From NCBI GenBank assembly GCA_019638595.1, contig JAHBTJ010000015.1, forward strand, positions 124,001 to 188,000: DNA of 64,000 nucleotides. Reading direction: 5' to 3'. This DNA is from Chitinophagaceae bacterium. GTDB lineage: Bacteria > Bacteroidota > Bacteroidia > Chitinophagales > Chitinophagaceae. Below are positions 44,688-52,475 of the stretch, piece by piece. Numbering within the stretch: position 1 is the first letter of the stretch; each line of letters begins with the position of its first letter. Under the pieces are notes generated by a model that had not been told where the DNA came from, searched no databases, and was given only the letters and a program-made list of their open reading frames with translations. The position numbers and the translations under genes are program-made.

Positions 44688-45338
44688 ATGAATAAGTTTA
44701 ATTTACTTGTAATCGGGTGTGGAAATGTGGGGGCGTTTGTAGCTTACAACTTTAAAGATTTTCAACTGGATGATTTTGTGATGCAGGGTTTTATTGATGA
44801 TGATCAGGAAAAATGGGACAAAAATCTTTTCGGATATCCTGTGCTGGGAGGAGTTGACAAGATCGTTCATTTGCAGGAAAAGACAGGGGTTGTAGTTACT
44901 ATAGCCAACCCTGTTATTAAAAAGAAAATAATAGACAAATTACTTCCCAATAAAAATATAATATTCCCTTCTCTTGTTTCCCGGCATTCGTGGATATCCA
45001 CTCATGTGTTTATTGGCAATGGCGTAATTATTTATCCGGGCGTTTCTATAAACTATCATACCCGTGTTGAAGACTTTGTTATTATAAATATGAATTCCGC
45101 CATAGGGCACGATTGCCATATTCAACGGTTTAGCGCGCTTGCGCCGGGTGTTGCTTTAGGGGGCTTTACCAATATAGGAGAGTGTGTTGACATGGGTATA
45201 CATTCCGCCACCAGGCAGTCGGTAAAAATTGGTAAACATTCTGTTGTGGGAGGAATGGCCATGGTAGTGAAGGATTTGCCCGACTCGGTGACTGCCGTAG
45301 GCGTTCCCGCTAAAATCGTAAAAACAAAAAAAGCGTAA
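44688..45338 (+). CDS. NeuD/PglD-family sugar acetyltransferase (second copy)
   Basis: This 216-residue protein has the nucleotide-sugar-binding N-terminus (NLLVIGCGNVGAFVAYNF) and a left-handed beta helix (VIINMNSAIGHDCHIQRF, then GVALGGFTNIGECVDMG). It ends VTAVGVPAKIVK. The His in AIGHDCHI is the expected base. It is diverged from the copy at 38764. Being directly upstream of the DegT aminotransferase, it is the better candidate for plain PglD-type acetylation of the 4-amino group, leaving the other copy for the ACP-linked acyl group. Confidence 0.9.
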   Translation: MNKFNLLVIGCGNVGAFVAYNFKDFQLDDFVMQGFIDDDQEKWDKNLFGYPVLGGVDKIVHLQEKTGVVVTIANPVIKKKIIDKLLPNKNIIFPSLVSRHSWISTHVFIGNGVIIYPGVSINYHTRVEDFVIINMNSAIGHDCHIQRFSALAPGVALGGFTNIGECVDMGIHSATRQSVKIGKHSVVGGMAMVVKDLPDSVTAVGVPAKIVKTKKA

Positions 45339-45392
45339 ACTTTTCCGCTTCGCTTAATTTTACTGCAAATAATCTATTTCGAAATAAAAAGT

Positions 45393-46526
45393 ATGCATCC
45401 AAAAATCTGGCTTTCATCTCCTCATATGGGAGGCAACGAACGGAAATATGTTACAGAAGCTTTTGATACCAACTGGGTAGCTCCCTTAGGCCCGCATGTG
45501 AACGGGTTTGAAAAAGATATCAGCGCTTTTCTTTTGCCCGGCAACGGGAACGAAATTCATGTAGCGGCATTGAGCTCGGGTACGGCTGCAATACATCTTG
45601 GGTTGATATTGATGGACGTAAAAGCCGGGGATGAGGTGATATGCCAAAGTATGACCTTTTCCGCATCGGCAAATCCTATTGCTTACCAGGGAGCCACGCC
45701 TGTTTTTGTAGACAGCGAACCTGATACCTGGAACATGTCGCCTGAATTTCTGGAAGAAGCGATCAAGGACAGGATCGCTAAAGGACGTAAGCCCCGGGCG
45801 ATCATTCCCGTGCATTTATACGGTATGCCGGCCAAAATGGATGCTATTATGCAAATAGCCGGCAATTATGAAATACCGGTGCTGGAAGACGCGGCGGAAG
45901 CTTTAGGCAGCCATATCAATGGTAAAATGTGCGGCACGTTCGGAGTTATTTCCGCGCTGTCCTTCAACGGCAATAAGATCATTACTACTTCAGGCGGTGG
46001 CGCCCTGGTAGCGCATGACGCCCGGATAGCTGAAAAAGCAAGATTTCTTTCAACACAGGCGCGCGATGCGGCGCCGCATTACCAGCACTCTCATATTGGC
46101 TACAATTACCGTATGAGCAATATTTGTGCGGGAATAGGAAGGGGGCAAATGGAAGTGTTGCAGGAAAGGATCGCCCAAAGAAGAGCAAACTTTGAATGGT
46201 ATAAAAATGAGCTGCAAGAGATTGCCGGGTTAGCATTTCCGGCTACTCCCGAAGGTTATTTTTCTAACCACTGGCTTACTACCGTTATTGTAAATGATGA
46301 CAGCGTTGACCGCGAAAAGCTAAGGCTCGCATTGGAAGCCGTGAATATAGAAAGCCGGCCCCTGTGGAAGCCCATGCATAAGCAACCCGTTTTTGCCGGT
46401 GCGCCTTTTTATGGCGACGGCACTTCGGAACGGTTGTTTGAAAAAGGCTTGTGCCTGCCTTCCGGCTCTAACTTAACTCAACAGGAAAAGGAAAGGATAT
46501 TAAAAGAAATAAAAGCGGTGTTTTAA
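45393..46526 (+). CDS. DegT/DnrJ/EryC1/StrS-family sugar aminotransferase
   Basis: This 377-residue fold-type I PLP enzyme has the PLP lysine Lys195 in SFNGNKIITTSGGG, with ALSSGTAAIHLGL and EDAAEALGS in place. The sequence (MHPKIWLSSPHMGGNERKYV, split landmark) resembles PglE-like enzymes that add an amino group at C4 of a UDP-4-keto-6-deoxy-HexNAc. No UDP-sugar 4,6-dehydratase (PglF-like) lies in the window, so that step must be encoded elsewhere. It is the last gene of the cluster and is followed by a hairpin. Confidence 0.93.
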   Translation: MHPKIWLSSPHMGGNERKYVTEAFDTNWVAPLGPHVNGFEKDISAFLLPGNGNEIHVAALSSGTAAIHLGLILMDVKAGDEVICQSMTFSASANPIAYQGATPVFVDSEPDTWNMSPEFLEEAIKDRIAKGRKPRAIIPVHLYGMPAKMDAIMQIAGNYEIPVLEDAAEALGSHINGKMCGTFGVISALSFNGNKIITTSGGGALVAHDARIAEKARFLSTQARDAAPHYQHSHIGYNYRMSNICAGIGRGQMEVLQERIAQRRANFEWYKNELQEIAGLAFPATPEGYFSNHWLTTVIVNDDSVDREKLRLALEAVNIESRPLWKPMHKQPVFAGAPFYGDGTSERLFEKGLCLPSGSNLTQQEKERILKEIKAVF

Positions 46527-46528
46527 AG

Positions 46529-46560
46529 CCTGGAAAATAAATTGTCTTTTCCGGGTGTTT
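46529..46560. terminator. hairpin between convergent genes
   Basis: CCTGGAAAA (46529-46537) pairs with TTTTCCGGG (46547-46555) with one G-U pair. It sits between the aminotransferase gene and the leftward NUDIX gene. The T-run is short (TGTTT) on the plus strand. Confidence 0.5.
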
Positions 46561-46566
46561 GGAGCC

Positions 46567-47202
46567 TTATGGTTGAGGTATCAGCCTGGCCGCTTTCATA
46601 ACATCCACAATAGAAGGAAAGCTGTTGCTGAGCTTTTGTTGTATATCGCCGGGTTGTACCCATTCTATTTGCATAATGTCCTCTTCGGTTTGTGGTTTTG
46701 TTTCTTCGGCAGCGGTAGCTTTCATATTATACCAGTACGATTCTTTTAAAATATGTTTTCCAAACTCTTCGTAGGTATGATAGGTGGTGACGATGAACGA
46801 AGTTAATGCAACCTGTTTCAGCCCTGTTTCTTCCTGTACTTCACGCAATGCGCATGCTTCTAATGTTTCTCCTTTGTCGAGCTTACCTTTAGGCAGGTCC
46901 CATTTTCCGCGCCTGTAAATCATTAATATCGCGTCCCGGCTGTTTTTTATCAGCCCTCCCGCTGCCTGTATCACTATAAAATGCTTCCAGAACATTTTTT
47001 TTAGCTGGCTGATATCCGTATGGTATAGTATGCCTGAATGAAAGCCGGGCTTCGCTATTTCATGCAATAAGGATTTAACTGCGGGATTGGTAAGCTCATC
47101 AATGAAAACAGTATCGGGATGATGCCTGTATTCCTCTATGACAGGGGTCATTTCATCGCACAAAAAAACAGGCTTATCGTTAAAATAGATTTTAAAAACC
47201 AT
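46567..47202 (-). CDS. NUDIX hydrolase
   Basis: This 211-residue protein has a complete Nudix box from Gly106 to Leu128 (GKLDKGETLEACAL, then REVQEETGL). An N-terminal extension of about 70 residues is common in Bacteroidota members. It hydrolyses a nucleoside-diphosphate-linked compound in the cytoplasm, but the substrate cannot be assigned. It is divergent from pyrE with only 27 bases between starts, so the two promoters must overlap. Confidence 0.9.
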   Translation of the reverse strand: MVFKIYFNDKPVFLCDEMTPVIEEYRHHPDTVFIDELTNPAVKSLLHEIAKPGFHSGILYHTDISQLKKMFWKHFIVIQAAGGLIKNSRDAILMIYRRGKWDLPKGKLDKGETLEACALREVQEETGLKQVALTSFIVTTYHTYEEFGKHILKESYWYNMKATAAEETKPQTEEDIMQIEWVQPGDIQQKLSNSFPSIVDVMKAARLIPQP

Positions 47203-47229
47203 ACAAAAGCAATTTATTATTTTCGCGGC

Positions 47230-47859
47230 ATGACGAACGAAAAAGCAGTTGCCGGAAAGCTTTTACAAATTAATGCTATCCGGTTGAATCCGCAACAACC
47301 TTTTACCTGGGCCTCCGGCTGGAAAAGTCCTATATATTGCGACAACAGGAAAACGCTTTCCTTTCCATTCATACGCGATTTTGTAAAATCCGAATTGTGT
47401 AATGTGATCTTCGACAGCTTTCCCGGGGCGGATCTGCTGGCAGGGGTAGCCACCGCGGGCATTGCATGGGGGGCCATGGCCGCAGACCAGCTAAAGCTTC
47501 CTTATATATATGTTCGGCCCAAGCCTAAAGAACACGGGTTGGGCAACCAGATAGAAGGATTTTATGAGGCAGGGCAAAAAGTAGTGGTGATAGAAGATCT
47601 TATATCTACAGGAAAAAGCAGCCTGCAGGTATGTGATGTATTGCGCGGACAGGGGTTGATCATTGAAGGAATGGTATCTATTTTTACGTATGGCTTTGAT
47701 GTTGCCGCCGAAGCTTTTGAAAAAGCCGGCATTCCGCTGAAGTCGTTAACGAATTATCAAACATTGATCGCGCTGGCGGTAGAACAGGGCATTGTGGGAG
47801 CCGAAACTGAAAGCACTTTGTTAAACTGGAGAAAAGATCCGGCTAATTGGAAGCCTTAA
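47230..47859 (+). CDS. pyrE: orotate phosphoribosyltransferase
   Basis: PyrE makes orotidine 5'-phosphate from orotate and PRPP in pyrimidine synthesis. The ATG at 47230 gives 209 residues starting MTNEKAVAGKLLQINAIRL. The longer frame from 47119 overlaps the NUDIX gene and is rejected. Motifs include FTWASGWKSPIYCDNRKTLS (split landmark), the catalytic-loop-type PKPKEHGLGNQIEG, and the PRPP-binding VVVIEDLISTGKSS. The length is normal. Confidence 0.96.
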   Translation: MTNEKAVAGKLLQINAIRLNPQQPFTWASGWKSPIYCDNRKTLSFPFIRDFVKSELCNVIFDSFPGADLLAGVATAGIAWGAMAADQLKLPYIYVRPKPKEHGLGNQIEGFYEAGQKVVVIEDLISTGKSSLQVCDVLRGQGLIIEGMVSIFTYGFDVAAEAFEKAGIPLKSLTNYQTLIALAVEQGIVGAETESTLLNWRKDPANWKP

Positions 47860-47927
47860 TATAAAAAACCGTACCTTTTCATTAAATTTAGGAAACACTA
47901 TTATCCAACAATATTAAAAATCATCGT

Positions 47928-48272
47928 ATGAAAAAGATGTTGTTTTTATGTACCCTCGTTTGCGGGTTGGCCTGGAGCGCAAATGCCCAGCAAAAAAAGC
48001 CGGTTACAGCAAAAATAGCTACGCCTACGGTTCAATGCGAAAACTGTAAGAAAAAAATTGAAAACTTCATGAAGAATGAAGAAGGTATTACGAAAGTGAA
48101 TGTGGACTATAAAAGAAAAATAACTACGGTAACCTACCTGGGAGACAGAACGAATATTGAGAATGTTAAAACAGCAATTGCTAACGTGGGCTATGATGCC
48201 GATGATGTGAAAGCCAATGATGACTCGTATAAAAAATTGCCTACCTGCTGCAAAAAACCGGAAGACCAGTGA
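47928..48272 (+). CDS. secreted heavy-metal-associated (HMA) domain protein
   Basis: This 114-residue protein has a signal peptide (LCTLVCGLAWSANAQ) and one HMA ferredoxin-like fold with metal motif C37-E-N-C40 (VQCENCKKKIENFM). A second cysteine pair near the C-terminus (TCCKKPEDQ) may add a metal site. Because it is exported, it may be a periplasmic copper or zinc chaperone. No metal transporter is adjacent, so the metal is unknown. Confidence 0.88.
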   Translation: MKKMLFLCTLVCGLAWSANAQQKKPVTAKIATPTVQCENCKKKIENFMKNEEGITKVNVDYKRKITTVTYLGDRTNIENVKTAIANVGYDADDVKANDDSYKKLPTCCKKPEDQ

Positions 48273-48296
48273 TGATTTGTAAGAACTGATAATAGG

Positions 48297-48326
48297 AAAG
48301 GGTATGGCTAAGGCTGTACCCTTTTT
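48297..48326. terminator. bidirectional terminator
   Basis: AAAGGGTA (48297-48304) pairs perfectly with TACCCTTT (48317-48324), followed by TT on the plus strand. It lies between two convergent genes and could end both. Confidence 0.7.
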
Positions 48327-48327
48327 G

Positions 48328-50265
48328 TTATTCAAACAGCTCCAGCCTTGTTTTGGGACGCCTTGTTTCCTGCCATTTAAAATTCCTGAAACGCTTTTTT
48401 TCTTCGGGTACTTCACGAACAGGATAGAACCCGCCTGTTACTTCATTGATCCAGGTTATTTTCTGCAATTCACGTTTGGCAAGGTATAAATTGATCAGGT
48501 CTGCCTGTGCATAATTAGCGCCTGTGTAAGCGCTGTCGTCGTCCTGCAGGTAATACAGGCTTTCCGCGCTGCCCTTGGCCCTGATGTGCTCAATGTCCCC
48601 TTCTACAAAATAGCCGTTGATCACGTTGCCTTTTAATTGATTAAAATACTCATCGTTGCTTTTGCTGATGCTGAAAGCATTTTCCCAAACTTCTACACGC
48701 TGCGGCTTTTTATTTTTGGTATGCAGGAAAATAGTGTCGCCTGTAATCTGGCTTTCTTTTGCCCAAACTACCGGGTCGGTAAATAACCTGAATATAGAAT
48801 CTATCCCGGAAAAATACATGCTGTCGCATACAGCCTGCATCGAATCGGAGAAAATTTTTACATGATGATAGGCCCGGAAAAAACGAACACTGTCAATTTT
48901 CTCGATCTCCGGTGGTTTCATCTGCGTTATCGTATCCGGCTTCAGCTCCTCCCGCTTTGCGATTGCTATACTATCCCTGCCGGGGATATTCAGCAGCGAG
49001 TCTGCCGTTAAAGTAACCTGCAAAGAGTCCGTAACAGCAGGAGGAGAGGAGAGGAGAGCAGCGGCAGAATCTTTTTCTAAAGATTGTGGCAGCTTCGCTA
49101 TGTTCCCCGAAGAATCCGCCGCGTCCACGTTTTTCCGTTTGGCTCCAGGAAGGCTTCTTTTGCCAGGGAGCATATTTTCAGGAAGCTTATCTCCTGTTTT
49201 TAAAATACCAGCGTTGGGTGTTGATGGGCCTGCATCTGCCAATGCTTCCGCCGTTGAATCTTTCTTATACAGCGTATCTGATTTTATGCCTGAGTACAGT
49301 ATATCGCCGGTTATAAATAAGGAGTCATTGTCCTGCTTAATGATCATTACAGGCTTAACAGTAGCCATGAATGTTTTTTTATCCCGGTTGAAAATCCCCT
49401 CTTCCGCCATAACGGTAACTCCCTGTGCGGTATCGGCATACACGAAGTTCCCCTTTGCTGATCCGTCGCCGGTCTTTTTGTCAAAAAAAATCGTTTCCGC
49501 AGTTATTCGTTGTGTGCTGTCCTGTATAACCGGCCGCTGGCCAAAATTCGCCTGCCCTTTGTCCATATCATAATACCCGTCTGAAGTTCTGATGATGGAT
49601 TTTCCGTCGTTAATGGTAGTGGGCGATACAAAAGTTGCCATTTTGCTATCTACATTATACAGCAAAGTATCTGTAGCCATAGTATATTCCGGGTCAATCA
49701 GCTTAACGCCTGTTTTAAAATAAGCGTCGCGCGTGTCGGCGTAATAATATCCTTCCTTGCTGGTGAGCGTGGAAGAATTGGTTACAATTTTACCGTTGTT
49801 AAGATAGCTCCCGGTTTTAGTATTCAGGTCGTATTCAAGGTCTTCGGTAGTGAGCGTTGCTTTACCATCGGTGAGCTTTACTGCTTTTTTTAAATTAGCA
49901 AGTTTAGGATTGCCGTAATAAATGAGGTATTGAGAATATACATTTACGCTGTCGGCATCATTAATATGAATATTGCCAAACACCTCAATGATGTTCTTTT
50001 GCTTATTCATTACAATGCTGTCGCCTTTAAAATAGGTATTGCCCTGCCGGAGCCGGGCATTGCCTACCAGTATCTGAAATTCTGTGCTGTCGTCTTTTTT
50101 TTCAAGACGTAAAACATCAGACCTGATAAGATGTATTTCCCTTGTGCTGTCTTTAGGTGGCGGAACACCGGGCGCCCCGGGCACAGGCGGCTTTTGTTGT
50201 GCAGTTACAATGTGTGCGATGCAAAAAAAAATTACCGATAAAACGATCCGTATAAAAATGTTCAT
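48328..50265 (-). CDS. OstA-like (LptA-type) periplasmic protein
   Basis: This 645-residue protein has a signal peptide (SVIFFCIAHIVTAQ) and two OstA/LptA jelly-roll regions, about residues 45-300 and 470-600. Repeated short strands such as LVGNARLRQGNTYFKGDSIVM and IEVFGNIHINDADSVNVYSQ (both landmarks) follow the LptA pattern. A low-complexity Pro/Ser/Asp-rich section lies between the regions. It is likely the periplasmic bridge for LPS transport. The ATG at 50265 overlaps the stop of the MlaD-like gene as TGATG, so the genes are translationally coupled. The first part of each landmark is from the translated frame. Confidence 0.88.
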   Translation of the reverse strand: MNIFIRIVLSVIFFCIAHIVTAQQKPPVPGAPGVPPPKDSTREIHLIRSDVLRLEKKDDSTEFQILVGNARLRQGNTYFKGDSIVMNKQKNIIEVFGNIHINDADSVNVYSQYLIYYGNPKLANLKKAVKLTDGKATLTTEDLEYDLNTKTGSYLNNGKIVTNSSTLTSKEGYYYADTRDAYFKTGVKLIDPEYTMATDTLLYNVDSKMATFVSPTTINDGKSIIRTSDGYYDMDKGQANFGQRPVIQDSTQRITAETIFFDKKTGDGSAKGNFVYADTAQGVTVMAEEGIFNRDKKTFMATVKPVMIIKQDNDSLFITGDILYSGIKSDTLYKKDSTAEALADAGPSTPNAGILKTGDKLPENMLPGKRSLPGAKRKNVDAADSSGNIAKLPQSLEKDSAAALLSSPPAVTDSLQVTLTADSLLNIPGRDSIAIAKREELKPDTITQMKPPEIEKIDSVRFFRAYHHVKIFSDSMQAVCDSMYFSGIDSIFRLFTDPVVWAKESQITGDTIFLHTKNKKPQRVEVWENAFSISKSNDEYFNQLKGNVINGYFVEGDIEHIRAKGSAESLYYLQDDDSAYTGANYAQADLINLYLAKRELQKITWINEVTGGFYPVREVPEEKKRFRNFKWQETRRPKTRLELFE

Positions 50266-51269
50266 CACCGTTTTTTATCTGTTTCCGGCAGCACTGTAGT
50301 AGAATCGGGCAATGGGGTCATTAAAGGAGCGGATTTATCTTTCCGGCCAAATACCAGCCCCCCGGTATACCTGCGGGGATGTATCCTAAAGTCCTGCAGC
50401 AGCACATTCAGGCTGTTGGCGGTAGAATTTAAGTTGTTATACAATTTTTTGTCATTCATCAGCAGTCCCAAGGTACCTTCATTGCCATTAATCTTGTTCA
50501 AGGTAGTACTAAGTTCAGTTACGGCAGATTGCAGTTTTGTTAAAGTACTATCCAGTTCCAGTTCAGACAGCTTACCTGTAGTGGTTTTGAGGTTAGAGAA
50601 TATCCGGGTAATGGTATCGTTGTTGTTTTTAAGGTTACCGGTAAAACCATTGAGGTTTGCCAGTGTTTGCGCCAACGCACCGGTTTGAGTATTGAGCAGG
50701 CTGTTAAGGTGTGCCGTGGAAACTGCAAGGTTGGCAAAGATGGTCTGGAAATTGTGTTGCGTGCTCGGATCAAATACGTTGCCTATCAGCTTTAACACGG
50801 AATCGAGTGAATTAAGGGCAGCGTTTATTTTCACAAGGCTGGGATCAAGCGTTCCCTTTACCTGTGCCAGCAGGCCGGGTGCGGAGTTGGTAGCCAGCGT
50901 ATCGCCGTTTTTAGCATAGCTGGTTTCTGTGCCCAAATCAATATTCAGGGTTGTATTGCCCAATAAGCTGCTGGAAATATGGGCTACAGAGTTTTTGGGT
51001 ATGTTGATGTTTTTGTGAAGGTTAATGGTTACTACTATGCCGGTAAGATTTTCATCCGTTTCCTGCATTTTGTATACTTTTCCTACCTGCAGCCCGTTGA
51101 TCATTACTGCGTTGGAAACAGAAAGACCTTCTACCGAACTGAAAACAGTATATAGCTTAAAGCTTTTTTCAAAGATGGTTTTTCCTTTCAAAAAATTAAA
51201 GCCCAGAATAAGCAGGGTAATGGCGATAGCTGTTAAGGCGCCAACCTTGGTTTCATTTGAAATTTTCAT
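50265..51269 (-). CDS. MlaD-family (MCE domain) protein
   Basis: This 334-residue protein has one N-terminal transmembrane helix (VGALTAIAITLLILGFNFL) followed by an MCE domain (KLYTVFSSVEGLSVSNAVM, then INGLQVGKVYKM) and a long helical C-terminal part rich in Asn, Leu and Thr. MlaD-type proteins form hexameric rings that carry phospholipid across the periplasm. No MlaE or MlaF gene is adjacent. It is coupled to the OstA-like gene by overlapping codons. Confidence 0.92.
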   Translation of the reverse strand: MKISNETKVGALTAIAITLLILGFNFLKGKTIFEKSFKLYTVFSSVEGLSVSNAVMINGLQVGKVYKMQETDENLTGIVVTINLHKNINIPKNSVAHISSSLLGNTTLNIDLGTETSYAKNGDTLATNSAPGLLAQVKGTLDPSLVKINAALNSLDSVLKLIGNVFDPSTQHNFQTIFANLAVSTAHLNSLLNTQTGALAQTLANLNGFTGNLKNNNDTITRIFSNLKTTTGKLSELELDSTLTKLQSAVTELSTTLNKINGNEGTLGLLMNDKKLYNNLNSTANSLNVLLQDFRIHPRRYTGGLVFGRKDKSAPLMTPLPDSTTVLPETDKKR

Positions 51270-51445
51270 CCGTCTATCGTGTTTTTTGGTCGGACAATAT
51301 CATATACTGAAGATCCATTTTAGCTTCAGGATGAACGATAATAACCTTCACTTATTATTCAGAATCAATACTTTCCTGCAAAAATAAGGTACTTGGGGCA
51401 AAGCCGGCGGGAAAGCTTTTAATTGTAAAAGCCGGATGATATTAC

Positions 51446-52381
51446 TTATTTTTTACCGGCACTGCTGTTTTCTGCAGAGGTGGTATCCTGGGCGTTGCCA
51501 CCACGTGTTCCGTCTAAAAGGTTTTTAAACGATATAATGGCGTTTACAATAGCCCGTGTCATTTCTTCCTGCCCCTTTTCGCTGTTCAGGTAATCTTCCT
51601 CTTCTTTATTGGTAATGAAACCGGTTTCAATTAATACTGCAGGCATATTGGTAGCCTGTAAAACCCATATTCCTTTTTCATTTCTTTGTAGCACGCCGTC
51701 GCTTTTCCTGCCGATCTTCACAAATTCATCTTCTATCATGGTAGCCAGGCGTACGCTGTTCTTAAAATATTTTTGAACCCACAAGCGGCTTATCAGCGAT
51801 CCTTCCGGTGTATTGGGATCTGGTGCATCCGCAACTTCTTCACTCGATTCAAACCTTTCAGATACCGCGTCAGCCTTGTTAACACCCCTGTCGGCAGCCC
51901 ACACATAGGTGCCTGTTCCATAGCGTGGATTGGGGGTATGCCAAACTTTATATACGGGTTCTCTTTTGGTATGTTTTTTTCTTTTGGCGCCTTTGCCCGT
52001 ATAATAAGTTTTGTTCCTGTAGCCTGTTATCTGCGAATGCCGGATCGGGGGAGCGGCATTTACGTGAATGCAGATGAACAAATCGCCTTTGTTATTATTG
52101 GCAAACGCCGCTTTTTCTTTTACATTATTAAAAACATCAGTAGTGCGGTTTTGCAGGATCTTTGTTTGAGGCAATTCTTTCTCCAGCAATGCGGCTACTT
52201 TCATTGAAAGCTGTAGCGTAATCTGGGCCTCGGTTGAATAGGAGCCTTTGGCGCCCTGGTCCGATCCTCCATGCCCGGCGTCTACAATTATAGTCTTAAT
52301 CCGGCTCTTGTTCTGGGCGAAACAAACAGAAACAAACAATGAACAGAAAATAAAAGAAGAAGCAATAACTTTTTTGTACAT
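51446..52381 (-). CDS. N-acetylmuramoyl-L-alanine amidase, amidase_3 type
   Basis: This 311-residue protein has a signal peptide (SFIFCSLFVSVCFAQ) and the zinc amidase fold with ligands His37 (VDAGHGG), Glu51 (YSTEAQITLQ) and His106 (CIHVNA), and a catalytic Glu in VLIETGFITN. An insertion of about 80 residues after the third ligand is basic and is typical of Bacteroidota members. It cleaves peptide stems from peptidoglycan. It is upstream of the MlaD-like and OstA-like genes on the same strand, 176 bases apart. Confidence 0.93.
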   Translation of the reverse strand: MYKKVIASSFIFCSLFVSVCFAQNKSRIKTIIVDAGHGGSDQGAKGSYSTEAQITLQLSMKVAALLEKELPQTKILQNRTTDVFNNVKEKAAFANNNKGDLFICIHVNAAPPIRHSQITGYRNKTYYTGKGAKRKKHTKREPVYKVWHTPNPRYGTGTYVWAADRGVNKADAVSERFESSEEVADAPDPNTPEGSLISRLWVQKYFKNSVRLATMIEDEFVKIGRKSDGVLQRNEKGIWVLQATNMPAVLIETGFITNKEEEDYLNSEKGQEEMTRAIVNAIISFKNLLDGTRGGNAQDTTSAENSSAGKK

Positions 52382-52452
52382 GCCGTTGTTAAAATTTAAT
52401 CAGGGTTAGTAATTCTCTTTCAATCTTCACGTTTTCTTACCGCTAATATGGC

Positions 52453-52460
52453 TATTTTTG
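52453..52460 (+). promoter_or_regulatory. candidate -7 box for lptD
   Basis: TATTTTTG matches TAnnTTTG. The -33 region at about 52430-52434 is only GTTTT. Transcription would start near 52467, which rules out the TTG start codon at 52458 and supports the ATG at 52476. Confidence 0.45.
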
Positions 52461-52475
52461 CTGCCTAATGGATGT

